Assembly (NCBI RefSeq): GCF_014192715.1
Contig: NZ_JACHYH010000001.1
Coordinates: forward strand, 1,054,001-1,118,000
Origin: Luteibacter sp. Sphag1AF
GTDB taxonomy: Bacteria > Pseudomonadota > Gammaproteobacteria > Xanthomonadales > Rhodanobacteraceae
Direction: 5' to 3'
Length of the DNA: 64,000 nt
Numbering within the stretch: position 1 is the first letter of the stretch; each line of letters begins with the position of its first letter. The notes below the pieces were generated by a model, which did no database searches, was not told the DNA's origin, and saw only the letters and a program-made list of their open reading frames with translations. Both the position numbers and the translations under genes were made by a program. Shown here one piece after another: positions 28,913 through 38,931 of this stretch.

Positions 28913-31438
28913 TCACGACGCCGATTTTGCTGCTGTCTTTGTTGCGGCGCTCTTGGCAGCCGTTTTCTTCACGGCGGTTTTGCCGGCTGCGGTCTTTTTG
29001 GCTGCCGCCTTCTTTACGGCCGTTTTCTTGGTCGCCGTCTTCTTGGCCACCGTCTTCTTGACTGCTGCCTTCTTCGCCGGGGCCTTCTTCACGGCAGTTT
29101 TCTTCGCAGCAGCTTTCTTGGTCGCTGTCTTCTTCGCAGCACGTCCACCGCGCGGCTTTTTCACCGGAGCGGCAGCAAGCAGCTCAAGGCACTCGGCCTC
29201 GGTGAGGGTCTTCGGATCGCGATCCTTCGGAATGCGAGCGTTCTTCTCGCCGTCGGTGATGTACGGGCCGTAACGGCCGTTCAACACCTGTACGTCGTTG
29301 CCGAAGTCCTGAATGATGCGGTTCGCGATAGCTTCGAGTTTTTCCTGCACCAGCTGCAAGGCGCGCGGCAGTTCGATCACGTACGGATCGTCTTCCGGTT
29401 TCAGCGACGCATACACGCTGCCCTGCTTCACGAAGGGTCCGAAGCGGCCGATGCCCACCGTCACGTCTTCGCCCGCTTCAGACTGGCCGAGATTGCGCGG
29501 CAGCTTGAACAGTTCCATCGCCTCTTCCAGCGTGATGGTGTGCATGCTCTGACCCGGACGCAGGCTGGCGTAGGTCGGCTTATCTTCGTCGTCCTTGCTG
29601 CCGATCTGCGCGTATGCGCCGTAGCGGCCCAGGCGTACCGATACCGGCTTGCCCGACTTCGGGTCTGCGCCGAGTTCGCGCGCACCGGTAGCTTCGCTGC
29701 GATCCACGCTTTCGGTCTTGTCGTCTACCAGCGTCTTGAACGGCTGCCAGAAACGCTCAAGCAACGGCACCCACTTCTCTTCGCCACGGCTCACGGCATC
29801 CAGTTCGTCTTCGAGCTTCGCGGTGAAGTCGTAATCGACGTAGCGGGTGAAGTGCCCGGAGAGGAAGTTGCTGACCGCGCGACCCACATCGGTGGGCTTG
29901 AAGCGGCGACTGTCCAGCAACACGTACTCGCGATTGAGCAACACCTGAATGATGCTGGCATACGTCGACGGTCGGCCAATGCCGAATTCTTCCAGCGTCT
30001 TCACCAGGCTGGCTTCGGAGTAGCGCGGCGGCGGCTCGGTGAAGTGCTGGTCGGCTGCGATGCCGGTCACATCCACGACATCGCCTTCAGCCAGACGCGG
30101 CAGGCGACGCTGATCGTCTTCGTCGTCGCTCTTCTGATCGCGGCCTTCCTCGTACACGGCGAGGAAGCCCGGGTCGATCACCGTCGTGCCGGTAGAACGG
30201 AACGAGGAATCGGCCACGGCAAACTCCACGGATACCGTGTTCAGCGTGGCGTGAATCATCTGGCAGGCGACGGTGCGCTTCCAGATCAGTTCGTAGAGCT
30301 TGCGCTGGTCGTCGTTGAGGTACGCGGCCACGCTGCGCGGCGTCAGCATCGCGGACGTCGGGCGCACGGCTTCATGCGCTTCCTGCGCATTCTTCGATTT
30401 GGACTTGTAGACCTGCGGACCATCGGGCAGCGCATGCGTGCCGTAGTCGCGGGCGATCAGCTCGCGAAGCTCTGCCACCGCATCGTTCGACAACGCCGTG
30501 GCGTCCGTACGCATATACGTGATCAGACCCACATTGCCTTCGCTGCCCAGCGACACACCTTCGTAAAGGCCCTGCGCGATGCGCATGGTGCGACTGGTGG
30601 TGAAGCCAAGCTTGCGCGCGGCTTCCTGCTGCAACGTGGATGTGGTGAAGGGCGGTGCCGGGCGACGCTTGCGCTCGCGACTGGTCACTTCGCTGACGGT
30701 GAACTTGCCGGCGGCTGCTTTCTCAAGCGACGAGCGCGCGGCCATCGCGTCGGCTTCGTTGGTCAGGTCGAACTGCTCGAACTTCTTGCCGTGCAGCTTC
30801 GTGAGTTTTGCCGTAAACGCACCGTCGGTGTGTCCCAGCGCCGCTTCGATCGTCCAGTATTCGCGCGCCTTGAAGGCTTCGATTTCTTCCTCGCGCTCGA
30901 CAATCATGCGCAGCGCGGGCGACTGCACGCGACCGGCGGAAAGACCGCGCTGAACCTTGCGCCACAGCACCGGCGACAGATTGAAACCCACCAGGTAATC
31001 CAGCGCACGACGTGCCTGCTGCGCATCCACGAGGTCGTGCGACAGCTTGCGCGGATTGGCCACCGCTTCCTTGATAGCCTTGGGCGTGATTTCGCTGAAG
31101 ACCACGCGTACCACTTCCTTGCCTTCAAGCAGGCCGCGCTCTTTCAGGATCTCGCTGATGTGCCAGGAAATGGCTTCACCTTCGCGATCCAAGTCGGTTG
31201 CCAGATAGATGGTGCTGGCCTGCTTTGCCGCTTTCGCTATGGCATCCACATGCTTTTCGTTACGGTCGATGACCTCGTATGCCATGGCGAAGCCGTGGTC
31301 CGGATCGACAGCGCCCTCCTTGGGGCGCAGGTCGCGGACGTGGCCATACGATGCCAATACCTGGAAATCGGTTCCCAGATATTTGTTGATCGTCTTGGCC
31401 TTGGCCGGCGATTCGACGATGAGCAGGTTTTTTGCCAT
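28913..31438 (-). CDS. topA: DNA topoisomerase I with Lys/Ala-rich tail and no zinc fingers
   Basis: 841 residues from ATG 31438; ten upstream in-frame codons are rejected. The Toprim acidic motif is TDLDREGEA (81-89) and the nucleophile is Y308 in GLITYMRTDATAL, with R310. The C-terminal part has repeated GRYGxY/GRFGPF blocks but no CxxC zinc fingers, unlike E. coli. Residues 759-841 are an 83-residue tail of KKTA/KKAA repeats like histone H1. It relaxes negative supercoils. The tail probably gives extra non-specific DNA binding. Confidence 0.97.
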   Translation of the reverse strand: MAKNLLIVESPAKAKTINKYLGTDFQVLASYGHVRDLRPKEGAVDPDHGFAMAYEVIDRNEKHVDAIAKAAKQASTIYLATDLDREGEAISWHISEILKERGLLEGKEVVRVVFSEITPKAIKEAVANPRKLSHDLVDAQQARRALDYLVGFNLSPVLWRKVQRGLSAGRVQSPALRMIVEREEEIEAFKAREYWTIEAALGHTDGAFTAKLTKLHGKKFEQFDLTNEADAMAARSSLEKAAAGKFTVSEVTSRERKRRPAPPFTTSTLQQEAARKLGFTTSRTMRIAQGLYEGVSLGSEGNVGLITYMRTDATALSNDAVAELRELIARDYGTHALPDGPQVYKSKSKNAQEAHEAVRPTSAMLTPRSVAAYLNDDQRKLYELIWKRTVACQMIHATLNTVSVEFAVADSSFRSTGTTVIDPGFLAVYEEGRDQKSDDEDDQRRLPRLAEGDVVDVTGIAADQHFTEPPPRYSEASLVKTLEEFGIGRPSTYASIIQVLLNREYVLLDSRRFKPTDVGRAVSNFLSGHFTRYVDYDFTAKLEDELDAVSRGEEKWVPLLERFWQPFKTLVDDKTESVDRSEATGARELGADPKSGKPVSVRLGRYGAYAQIGSKDDEDKPTYASLRPGQSMHTITLEEAMELFKLPRNLGQSEAGEDVTVGIGRFGPFVKQGSVYASLKPEDDPYVIELPRALQLVQEKLEAIANRIIQDFGNDVQVLNGRYGPYITDGEKNARIPKDRDPKTLTEAECLELLAAAPVKKPRGGRAAKKTATKKAAAKKTAVKKAPAKKAAVKKTVAKKTATKKTAVKKAAAKKTAAGKTAVKKTAAKSAATKTAAKSAS

Positions 31439-31566
31439 GGATAACGCGTTTCCTGGTCCACCCGGCAAGGCCGCGGCGAACAGCCGGTTTTTGTTTGACG
31501 AATTGTGGGGAAGCGGGAGGAGATCTCCCGTCCACGGCGGGACGGCTTCACTCTTCTATATATCTA

Positions 31567-31597
31567 GTTAGAGACACAGCGCCGTGATAACTGTCAA
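31567..31597 (-). promoter_or_regulatory. Putative topA promoter overlapping the dprA stop codon
   Basis: On the minus strand TTGACA (31597-31592) overlaps the dprA stop codon and is followed by TCTAAC (31572-31567) with a 19-bp spacer. A run of AT-rich sequence (TATATAT) comes just after. The remaining leader (31440-31560) can form two hairpins, with arms GGGAG/CTCCC at 31515-31529 and a GC-rich one beside it. Confidence 0.45.
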
Positions 31598-32742
31598 GCG
31601 ACAGGGGATTCAGGAAGCCTTTGGTAACGGTTACCACCCACGCCTGCGACCTGACCTTCCAGCTCAAGCATCATCAGCATGGAGGAGAGTGCACCGGGAG
31701 CAAAGCCCGTGGCTTGAACCAGTGTGTCCAGCGGGGCGGGATCGTAACCCATGGCGTCGAGCAGGCGGCGATATTCAGGATCAGACCGCCAGTCGAAAGG
31801 CTGGGAATGACGCCCACGTCCCGCTTTCTGGGGTGACAGCCCCAGCCGGGCAGCCAGCTCAGCCCCCAGTTCCCTGGCCGCGGGGGCCAGGGCCTCGACG
31901 ATATCGTGCGGACGCTGAACCAGCCTGGCACCTTCGCCAATCAGCTCGTGGCAGCCCTCCGACAGCGGGTTGTGAATGGACCCGGGCAGCGCAAAGACCT
32001 CCCGGCCCTGCTCGCCCGCCTGGCGGGCCGTGATGAGCGAGCCGGAGCGCAAACCGGCCTCGGCGACGAGCACGCCCAGACTCAAACCCGCGATGATCCG
32101 GTTGCGACGCGGAAAGTGGTAGGGCTTCGCACCCGTACCTGGCGGATGTTCGGTGACGATCGCGCCCTGTTCGGCGATTCTGCGGGCCAATGCGTGATGT
32201 TGACGGGGATAGACCCTGTCCGGCCCTGTACCCGTGACGGCAATGGTGGGTGCGCCCGCGTCGAGTGCGGCTTCGTGGGCGGCGCCATCAATGCCGTCGG
32301 CCATGCCGCTGGTGACGATCAGGCCCGCGCTGGCGAGTTCCGCGGCGAACCAGCGCGCATTGGCCAGCGCGGGCGCCGTGGCTGCCCGTGACCCTACGAT
32401 GGCCACCTGTGGGCGAAGCAGGAGCGACGCGTCGCCCACCACGAACAGCGCGGCCGGTGGCTGGGGAATGGACTCCAGTTGTGGCGGGAAATCCTCTTCC
32501 GTACAGCGCAGCAGCCGGTGCCCCGGCTCGGCCAGCCAGGCCAGGTCGCGCTCAAGCAGCGTCTCGTCCGGGGCATCCAGCCAGGCGCGCGCTTCATCGG
32601 GAAGCACCCCCGGGTGCCGACGCAGACGCTCCAGCGCGCCGGTAGCCCGCCGCGTGGCGACCAACGCCTCGCGCAGGGCCTGCGGAGCGAGATGCGGGGT
32701 ACGCAAAAGAACGAGCCAGTCGCGGTCTTCGGTGTTGGTCAT
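31594..32742 (-). CDS. dprA: DNA-processing protein DprA (Smf)
   Basis: 382 residues. The Rossmann-type core has AIVGSRAATAPA, TSGMADGIDGAAHEAAL, PRRNRIIAGLS and GLRSGSLITARQA. A C-terminal winged-helix-like domain (PLDTLVQATGFAPGALSSML) is present. It loads RecA on incoming single-stranded DNA during natural transformation. In many gammaproteobacteria smg lies between dprA and topA, but only about 155 non-coding bases are here. Confidence 0.95.
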   Translation of the reverse strand: MTNTEDRDWLVLLRTPHLAPQALREALVATRRATGALERLRRHPGVLPDEARAWLDAPDETLLERDLAWLAEPGHRLLRCTEEDFPPQLESIPQPPAALFVVGDASLLLRPQVAIVGSRAATAPALANARWFAAELASAGLIVTSGMADGIDGAAHEAALDAGAPTIAVTGTGPDRVYPRQHHALARRIAEQGAIVTEHPPGTGAKPYHFPRRNRIIAGLSLGVLVAEAGLRSGSLITARQAGEQGREVFALPGSIHNPLSEGCHELIGEGARLVQRPHDIVEALAPAARELGAELAARLGLSPQKAGRGRHSQPFDWRSDPEYRRLLDAMGYDPAPLDTLVQATGFAPGALSSMLMMLELEGQVAGVGGNRYQRLPESPVA

Positions 32743-32877
32743 CCCGGCAGTGTAGGGTCTGAACTGGTTCGGCGCGGCATGGGATCCGCCCGCGACGAGG
32801 AGACGGGATGGAACGCGGGCCGCTGTAGCGCTGGCCAGACAACGTCAGCAGCGACTCGGTGCTGGCCCATGGCCTGC

Positions 32878-32905
32878 AAAAAAAACCCCGGTCTGGGACC
32901 GGGGT
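32878..32905 (-). terminator. Intrinsic terminator of the LysM gene
   Basis: A 9-bp stem (ACCCCGGTC with GACCGGGGT, 32885-32893 and 32897-32905), followed on the minus strand by eight T residues, located 26 bp after the LysM-protein stop. Confidence 0.93.
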
Positions 32906-32930
32906 CTGGCGCCACCTGATCGACCGGGAG

Positions 32931-34058
32931 TTACTCCGGCGCGACCACGCGGTCCCCCTTGTGCAGCGGGCGCAGGCTGTCCATCACCAGTGCGTAGCTC
33001 ACGTGCTCGAAGGTGCGGAACACCATCACGTGGCCGCCAAACTCATCCGGCAGCTTCACACTGCGACCCGTGCCGCGACGCTCGCTGTTGCTGGCGACGT
33101 CGTCGGGAATGGTTTCACCCGCCGACATCACGGTGAACGTGGTGCCGTTGTCGATGCCGTCCGCCGAACCGGCCGAGATGGCGATGACCTGGCGGCTGCC
33201 CACGGCATCCAGCGCGTCGGAGAACGCGATGACCCGCGGATCGGACGGCATGGACTTCGGTGCGTGCGGGTAGAAATACGGATCGTACGGCGCGTCATCC
33301 ACAGGAAGCAGACGGTCGCCCTTGCGGATCTCAAGGGTGGAATCAACGAGGATGAGCGATGCGGTATCGCCTGCACGCAGCGTCTCTGCCGTGCCCACCA
33401 CCGTCACTTCCAGGCCGCGCGAATCACCCCTGCCGAAGTGGCCGTTGTTGGTCGAATCCTCGTGCCAGGGGCTGTTGGACATCGACACGTCGCTGTCCAG
33501 CGGATCGGCGACGAAGCTGCCGCGATCCATGGTGCCCACATCCTTGAAGGAGCGGAAACGATGGGTCGGGCGAACAATGGCGAAACGCTGGCCAGGCTGG
33601 GCATCGAGGTCACGGGCGTAAATCTTCTGGCCCGGCGCGGCGCGCAGACGGCCCTCCTCGAAGCCGACCACGTACGGCGACTGCTCAACAGCATCCGGGT
33701 CCAGAACGCGGGTGTCCTTGAGGAACATGCGCAGTTCGTTCAGCGGAATGGCCGTGATGGGCTCGCCCTCTTCACGTACGCGCGGCTGCAGACCCAGATG
33801 CGGGCTGTTGCCCGACATCGACAGATTGAGCACGTCGCCCGGATAAATCTTGTGCGGGTTGCTGACCTGGGGATTCGCCTGCCAGATTTCCGGCCAGAGC
33901 CAGGGTTTGCTGAGGAAGCGTGCCGAAATGCCCCACAGCGTGTCACCCTTGCGCACCGTGTAGGTGTCCGGGTGATCGGGGCGGAGCTGGGCTGCGGCTG
34001 CGTAAACGGCCACAGTAAAGAACATGCCGCCCAGCAGCATGGCGAACTTCTTGATCAT
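32931..34058 (-). CDS. Periplasmic LysM-domain protein
   Basis: 375 residues from ATG 34058; the longer frame runs into def on the other strand. Signal peptide AMLLGGMFFTVAVYAAA, then a LysM domain at about 32-80 (TYTVRKGDTLWGISARFL, PHKIYPGDVLNL). The rest is beta-rich with no catalytic motif. Proteins of this form lie next to dprA in Xanthomonadales and other proteobacteria. Binding to peptidoglycan is expected from LysM; the purpose of the large second part is unknown. Divergent from def. Confidence 0.88.
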   Translation of the reverse strand: MIKKFAMLLGGMFFTVAVYAAAAQLRPDHPDTYTVRKGDTLWGISARFLSKPWLWPEIWQANPQVSNPHKIYPGDVLNLSMSGNSPHLGLQPRVREEGEPITAIPLNELRMFLKDTRVLDPDAVEQSPYVVGFEEGRLRAAPGQKIYARDLDAQPGQRFAIVRPTHRFRSFKDVGTMDRGSFVADPLDSDVSMSNSPWHEDSTNNGHFGRGDSRGLEVTVVGTAETLRAGDTASLILVDSTLEIRKGDRLLPVDDAPYDPYFYPHAPKSMPSDPRVIAFSDALDAVGSRQVIAISAGSADGIDNGTTFTVMSAGETIPDDVASNSERRGTGRSVKLPDEFGGHVMVFRTFEHVSYALVMDSLRPLHKGDRVVAPE

Positions 34059-34260
34059 GCGGGATTTCCCCCTTCCCCGGTGCTGTCGCGAGTGTAACTG
34101 AATCGTTAAAGGGCACAATACGTTGCCGTGCTCGCCCGGCCTGCCGGGCCGGCGTAGAATACGCGGCCATCCTACCGGGTCGTGATGATTGGATTTCGCC
34201 GATTTGCCCGCAAATCGAGCACATCGCCCACACCGATCCGAGACCGAAGCAGGTATCACC

Positions 34261-34764
34261 GTGTCCGTCCTGACCATCATCGAATTTCCCGATCCGCGCC
34301 TGCGCACCGTTGCGGCTCCCGTGACCGTGTTCGACGCCGACCTGAAGCAGTTCGTCGACGACATGTACGAGACCATGTACGCCGCCAACGGCGTGGGTCT
34401 TGCCGCCACTCAGGTCAACGTTCACCAGCGCGTGCTGGTGGCCGACATGAGCGACGACCGCAGCGGGGCGCTGGTCCTGATCAACCCCGAAATCCTCGAA
34501 AAGGATGGCAGCCAGGTCTACCAGGAAGGCTGCCTGTCGTTCCCGGGCATCTACGCCGACGTGACACGCGCGCTCAGCGTCAAGGTCCGCGCGCAGGACG
34601 TCACCGGCAAGGAGATCGTGGTGGACGCCGAAGGCCCGCTCGCCGTATGTATCCAGCATGAGATGGATCATCTGGCCGGCAAGGTGTTCGTGGACCACCT
34701 GTCGCCGCTCAAGCGCAGCCTTCTGTTGAAGCGCATGGAAAAACAGCGTCGGGCCAGTGCCTGA
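34261..34764 (+). CDS. def: Peptide deformylase
   Basis: 167 residues from GTG 34261 (the normal [14 protein letters not shown] start). Motifs GVGLAATQ (44-51), EGCLSFPG with C91, and QHEMDHLAG with H133, E134 and H137: the full metal site. It removes the formyl group from new proteins. A TAGAAT box at 34155-34160 may be the -10. First gene of def-fmt-rsmB. Confidence 0.97.
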   Translation: MSVLTIIEFPDPRLRTVAAPVTVFDADLKQFVDDMYETMYAANGVGLAATQVNVHQRVLVADMSDDRSGALVLINPEILEKDGSQVYQEGCLSFPGIYADVTRALSVKVRAQDVTGKEIVVDAEGPLAVCIQHEMDHLAGKVFVDHLSPLKRSLLLKRMEKQRRASA

Positions 34765-34768
34765 CCCC

Positions 34769-35710
34769 ATGACCAGCCCCTTGCGCGTCGTTTTTGCGGG
34801 AACGCCGGAATTTGCCGTTCCCTGCCTTGAAGCCTGCCGCGCCTCTGGCGCGAATGTGGTCGCCGTTTACACCCAGCCGGATCGCCCGGCCGGCCGTGGC
34901 CGCAAGCTCACGGCCAGCCCGGTGAAAGAAGCGGCCCTGGCCGCCGGCATCCCGGTGGAGCAGCCCGAATCGTTCAAGGCAGATACCGACCGCGATACGC
35001 TGGCCGCTTACGAGCCGGACCTGATGGTCGTCGTGGCCTATGGCCTGATCCTGCCCCGCAAGGTGCTGGCCATCCCGCAACTGGGTTGCTGGAACGTCCA
35101 TGCGTCACTGCTGCCGCGCTGGCGCGGCGCCGCCCCCATCCAGCGAGCCATTCTGGCGGGCGATGCCGAGTCGGGCGTCGACCTCATGCAGATGGAAGCG
35201 GGGCTGGATACCGGTCCCGTGCTGATTGAGCGCCGCACGCCCATTTCGGGCGAGGAAACCGGCGGCACGCTGCATGACCGCCTTTCAGCGCTCGGCGCCG
35301 ATGCGCTTCTTGAAGGCCTGCGCCGGGTAATGGCAGGCGAAACGCTGATACCCCGGCCGCAGCCGGAAGAAGGCGTCGCCTATGCGCACAAACTGGACAA
35401 GGCCGAGGCGCTCATTGATTTCGCGTTACCCGCCGACCACGCGGCACGCAAAGTCCGCGCGTTCGACCCGTGGCCGGTGGCTGAAGCCGATCTGGCCGGG
35501 GAGCGCGTACGCATCTGGGCTGCCGTCCCGGTACAAGGCGCGGCGGGTGCGACGCCCGGCTCGGTCATCGCCGCCAGCAAGCACGGCATTGACGTCGCCT
35601 GCGCCGAGGGCGCGCTGCGCATCCTCTCGCTCCAGCGCTCCGGCGGCCGCCGCATCGGTGCTGCGGATTACCTCAATGCGCGGCCCGAGCTTCGCCAGGC
35701 CCGCGCGTGA
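34769..35710 (+). CDS. fmt: Methionyl-tRNA formyltransferase
   Basis: 313 residues from ATG 34769, 4 bp after def; a GTG at 34757 overlapping def is less likely. Catalytic N109 and H111 are in [19 protein letters not shown], and D147 lies in GLDTGPVL-preceding [15 protein letters not shown]. It formylates initiator Met-tRNA. Directly coupled to def upstream and rsmB downstream. Confidence 0.97.
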   Translation: MTSPLRVVFAGTPEFAVPCLEACRASGANVVAVYTQPDRPAGRGRKLTASPVKEAALAAGIPVEQPESFKADTDRDTLAAYEPDLMVVVAYGLILPRKVLAIPQLGCWNVHASLLPRWRGAAPIQRAILAGDAESGVDLMQMEAGLDTGPVLIERRTPISGEETGGTLHDRLSALGADALLEGLRRVMAGETLIPRPQPEEGVAYAHKLDKAEALIDFALPADHAARKVRAFDPWPVAEADLAGERVRIWAAVPVQGAAGATPGSVIAASKHGIDVACAEGALRILSLQRSGGRRIGAADYLNARPELRQARA

Positions 35711-37008
35711 CCACGCTGTCGACCCGCGCCCTGGCGGCCGAGGCCATGGCCGATGTGGCGCTGGCCGGCCACTCGCTGCGCGAAGTCATCGACCGCACGT
35801 CAAAAAAGATCCCCGACGCCCGTGACCGCGCGCTGCTCATGGCGTTGTTGAGCGAAGGTGCCCGCTGGTGGCCGCGCTATGACGCCGCCATTGATCGCCT
35901 GCTCGACAAGCCCCTGCGCCGCAACGAGCCGACCATCCACGCCCTGCTGGTCCTCGGCATCATTCAGCTTGAAGTGCTGGAACTGCCTGGCTACGCGGCC
36001 GTGGCCGCCACGGTGGAGGCCGCGCGCGAACTGCGCCGCCCGCGACTGGCCGGCCTGGTCAACGCGGTGCTGCGCCGCTGGCAGCGCGAACGGGACACCC
36101 TGATAACCGCACTGGACGCCACGCCGGCAACCCGCCACGCCCATCCGGCATGGCTGGCCAAAGCGATATCCAGCGACTGGCCCGGCCACGCCGAAGACAT
36201 TTTCGCCACCAACAACCAGGAGCCATCGCTGATGCTCCGGGTGAATCGCCACCGCGCCGACCGTGAAGAAGTGGCCGAGGCGTTGCGCGTTTCCGGCCAG
36301 AACGTTGCCCTTCATCCCTGGCTGACCGACGCGCTGGTGCTGCCGCACAGCACGGATGTCACCCGTTTGCCGGGTTTTGCAGAAGGCCATTTCGCCGTGC
36401 AGGATGGCGCCGCCCAGGTGCCCGTCGATCTGCTCGACGTTCGCGATGGCCAGCGCGTGCTTGATGCGTGCGCGGCTCCCGGCGGCAAGGCATGTCACGT
36501 GCTTGAACGCGCGGATGTCACGCTGACCGCCGTCGAATTCGAAGCATCGCGCGCGTCACGCATTCAGCAAAATCTTGATCGTCTCGGCCTCCGCGCGAGC
36601 ATCATCATTGGCGACGCTGGCGCTCCAGATGCCTGGTGGGATGGTGTTCCGTTTGATCGCATCCTGATCGACGCGCCCTGCTCGGCTACGGGCGTCATTC
36701 GCCGTCGTCCCGACGTTCGGCTGCACCGTCGCCCGAATGACATTGCCGCACTCAATGCACAGCAATACCGCATTCTCGATGGCCTCTGGCCCACGCTGGC
36801 TACCGGTGGCCGGCTGGTCTACGTCACCTGCTCGCTACTGCGAGCAGAGAACGAAGCCATCGTGCTGCACTGGCTCTCAACACGAAGCGACGCGCGCGCT
36901 GTCGACATCACGCTGCCTGTCGGACAAGCCGCCGCCGTGGGCTGGCAGATTCTGCCCGGCAACGGCGATCTGGACGGCATGTATTTCGCGGTAATCGAAA
37001 AGCTCTGA
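35707..37008 (+). CDS. rsmB: 16S rRNA m5C967 methyltransferase RsmB
   Basis: 433 residues from GTG 35707, overlapping the fmt stop (GTGA). N-terminal NusB-like domain (residues about 1-140) is followed by the SAM-binding methyltransferase domain with [32 protein letters not shown] and the catalytic [10 protein letters not shown]. It methylates C967 of 16S rRNA. Third gene of the def operon. Confidence 0.96.
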   Translation: MTTLSTRALAAEAMADVALAGHSLREVIDRTSKKIPDARDRALLMALLSEGARWWPRYDAAIDRLLDKPLRRNEPTIHALLVLGIIQLEVLELPGYAAVAATVEAARELRRPRLAGLVNAVLRRWQRERDTLITALDATPATRHAHPAWLAKAISSDWPGHAEDIFATNNQEPSLMLRVNRHRADREEVAEALRVSGQNVALHPWLTDALVLPHSTDVTRLPGFAEGHFAVQDGAAQVPVDLLDVRDGQRVLDACAAPGGKACHVLERADVTLTAVEFEASRASRIQQNLDRLGLRASIIIGDAGAPDAWWDGVPFDRILIDAPCSATGVIRRRPDVRLHRRPNDIAALNAQQYRILDGLWPTLATGGRLVYVTCSLLRAENEAIVLHWLSTRSDARAVDITLPVGQAAAVGWQILPGNGDLDGMYFAVIEKL

Positions 37009-37016
37009 GTGCATTT

Positions 37017-37040
37017 GCACGACACCACGTCGTGTCGTGC
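37017..37040. other. 9-bp inverted repeat after rsmB
   Basis: GCACGACAC (37017-37025) is mirrored exactly at 37032-37040 with a 6-base loop, 9 bp after the rsmB stop. No T-run follows; it may be a 3' stabilising hairpin or a Rho-linked end. Confidence 0.6.
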
Positions 37041-37197
37041 GCTGCGTTGTGCTCTTGCGCACAACTTTCGTCGCTGCTAAGTCTCCACTAAGAGCGATCA
37101 GCGTCGCACTGTGTACCATAGGGGTCTGACTGCTCGAAGCACGACCCTGAAAAGTCGTACCCATCCCCGGCTTCGCATCAAGAGACTGCTCGACTCC

Positions 37198-38931
37198 ATG
37201 CATTCGTCCACGCCCGCCACTCCGGCTGACCGTCGCGCCTTCTGGCTGATGTTCTTGTTTGCGCTGGTTGTGATCGGCGCAGGTATCGGCCTGCGCGATC
37301 CCTGGCCATCGGACGAACCGCGCTTCGCACTGGTGGCTCACTACATGATCGAGAGCGGGGACTGGCTATTCCCGCACCGCGGCTCGGAACTGTATTCGGA
37401 CAAGCCACCGATGCTGATGTGGCTTGAGGCCACCAGTTATCTGCTGGTGCGTGACTGGCGCATTGCATTCCTGTTGCCGTCGCTGCTCGCCACGCTGGGC
37501 AGCGTGCTGCTGGTGTACGACCTCGGCCGCCGACTGTGGAATCGCCAGGCTGGCGTGTACGCGGGCATGGCGATGCTGATGTGTTTTCAGTTCGTGTATC
37601 AGGCAAAGCGCGCGCAGATTGATCCGCTGGTGGGCTTCCTGATTACCGCAGCCAACTACGGCTTGCTGCGGCATACGCTGCTCGGCCCCAACTGGCGCAT
37701 GTACTGGTTCGGCTGCTTCTGCGCAGGCCTCGGCGTCATCACCAAGGGCGTTGGCGTTCTTGCGCTGCTGATGCTGATCCCGTATGCCATAGCGGCACGG
37801 TGGCGCTGGAACGGTGTGCCGGTCATGGGCCGTGGCGCATGGTGGCGCTGGCTGCTGGGCCTTCCCGCCATGCTGCTCGCCATCTCGCTGTGGCTCGTTC
37901 CCATGCTGCTCGCCGCGCGGGCGCACGCCCAGACGAATCCGGAATACACCGCGTACGTCAACGACATCCTGTTCCGCCAGACGGCCGGGCGCTATGCCCA
38001 TCCGTGGCAGCATGCGCAGTCGACGTTCTATTTCATTCCCGTCATTCTCTTCAGCTGGCTGCCGCTGTCGCTGGTGTATCCGGGCACGGTGCCACGCTGG
38101 TGGCAGGCACTGAAGGCCAAAGATGCGCGCATTCTTCTGCCGCTCGCATGGATCGTGCTGATCCTGATTTTCTTCAGCGCATCGCCTGGCAAGCGCGATG
38201 TGTACATTCTTCCTGCCGTGCCCATGCTGGCCCTGATCACGGCCCCCTATCTCAACGAACTGCTCGCCACGCGCTGGCTACGTACCGCAGGCCTCGCGTT
38301 CATCGCCCTGCTCGGCACCGCCATGCTGGTGGTGGGAGTGTGGTCACTGGTGGGACATCCCGGATTTGCTGCCACTCTCGCCACGTCTCGGGGACTGAGC
38401 GGCGGCGAACATTCCATGTGGTGGATGTGCATCACGGTGGGCGCGGCGCAACTGGTGCTCGCAGCCATCTTCCGCGTGCGTCATGCCGTGTGGGCCCTGG
38501 TCAGCGGCATGGCCGTGCTCTGGCTTGCATGGGGACTGTGGGCGTCCCCACTGCTCAATGACTCCAGTTCATCCGCCGGGATGATGCGTGACGTGCGCTC
38601 GCATCTGGCACCCGGTGACGATATCGGTCTGATCGACTGGACCGAACAGAACCTCCTCATGCTGGGCCGACCCGCTGTCGATTTTGGCATCAAACAGTCC
38701 ACGCGAAAGCAGTTCACCGCCGGTACGCAATGGCAGGCGCAAGCGCCGGACACGCGCTGGCTGTTCGGACAGGATGGTGCGCTGGGCGAATGCATCCGCC
38801 GCGACAAGGCTATTGATCTGGGCTACGCTAACCGGCGCCAATGGTGGCTCTTCCGATCTGATGCCGTCGTGCCTGGCTGCACGCCCGCCAAAGACGACAA
38901 CCAGCCTACGAATCCGGATGATCCCGACTAA
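37198..38931 (+). CDS. ArnT-like (GT83/PMT) lipid-dependent glycosyltransferase
   Basis: 577 residues from ATG 37198; upstream in-frame codons are not supported. About ten membrane helices; the first periplasmic loop has RDPWPSDEPRFALVA with the acidic pair of the ArnT/PMT fold. It uses a polyprenyl-phosphate sugar and transfers it to lipid A or another glycolipid at the periplasmic face. Donor and acceptor are unknown. Its 3' end overlaps the following GT1 gene by 14 bp. A second member is at 46052. Confidence 0.85.
   Translation: MHSSTPATPADRRAFWLMFLFALVVIGAGIGLRDPWPSDEPRFALVAHYMIESGDWLFPHRGSELYSDKPPMLMWLEATSYLLVRDWRIAFLLPSLLATLGSVLLVYDLGRRLWNRQAGVYAGMAMLMCFQFVYQAKRAQIDPLVGFLITAANYGLLRHTLLGPNWRMYWFGCFCAGLGVITKGVGVLALLMLIPYAIAARWRWNGVPVMGRGAWWRWLLGLPAMLLAISLWLVPMLLAARAHAQTNPEYTAYVNDILFRQTAGRYAHPWQHAQSTFYFIPVILFSWLPLSLVYPGTVPRWWQALKAKDARILLPLAWIVLILIFFSASPGKRDVYILPAVPMLALITAPYLNELLATRWLRTAGLAFIALLGTAMLVVGVWSLVGHPGFAATLATSRGLSGGEHSMWWMCITVGAAQLVLAAIFRVRHAVWALVSGMAVLWLAWGLWASPLLNDSSSSAGMMRDVRSHLAPGDDIGLIDWTEQNLLMLGRPAVDFGIKQSTRKQFTAGTQWQAQAPDTRWLFGQDGALGECIRRDKAIDLGYANRRQWWLFRSDAVVPGCTPAKDDNQPTNPDDPD

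Noticed and set aside
28921-29160. DNA-level repeats at the 3' end of topA, at first glance a repeat array
   Set aside because: They encode the KKTA/KKAA protein repeats; no spacer structure as in CRISPR.
28694-31444. 916-codon frame on the plus strand opposite topA
   Set aside because: A shadow of the GC-rich topA frame; it has no motif, and the opposite frame is a full topoisomerase.
33000-34250. Long plus-strand frames over the LysM gene
   Set aside because: The LysM protein has signal peptide and domain in the minus frame; the plus frames do not.
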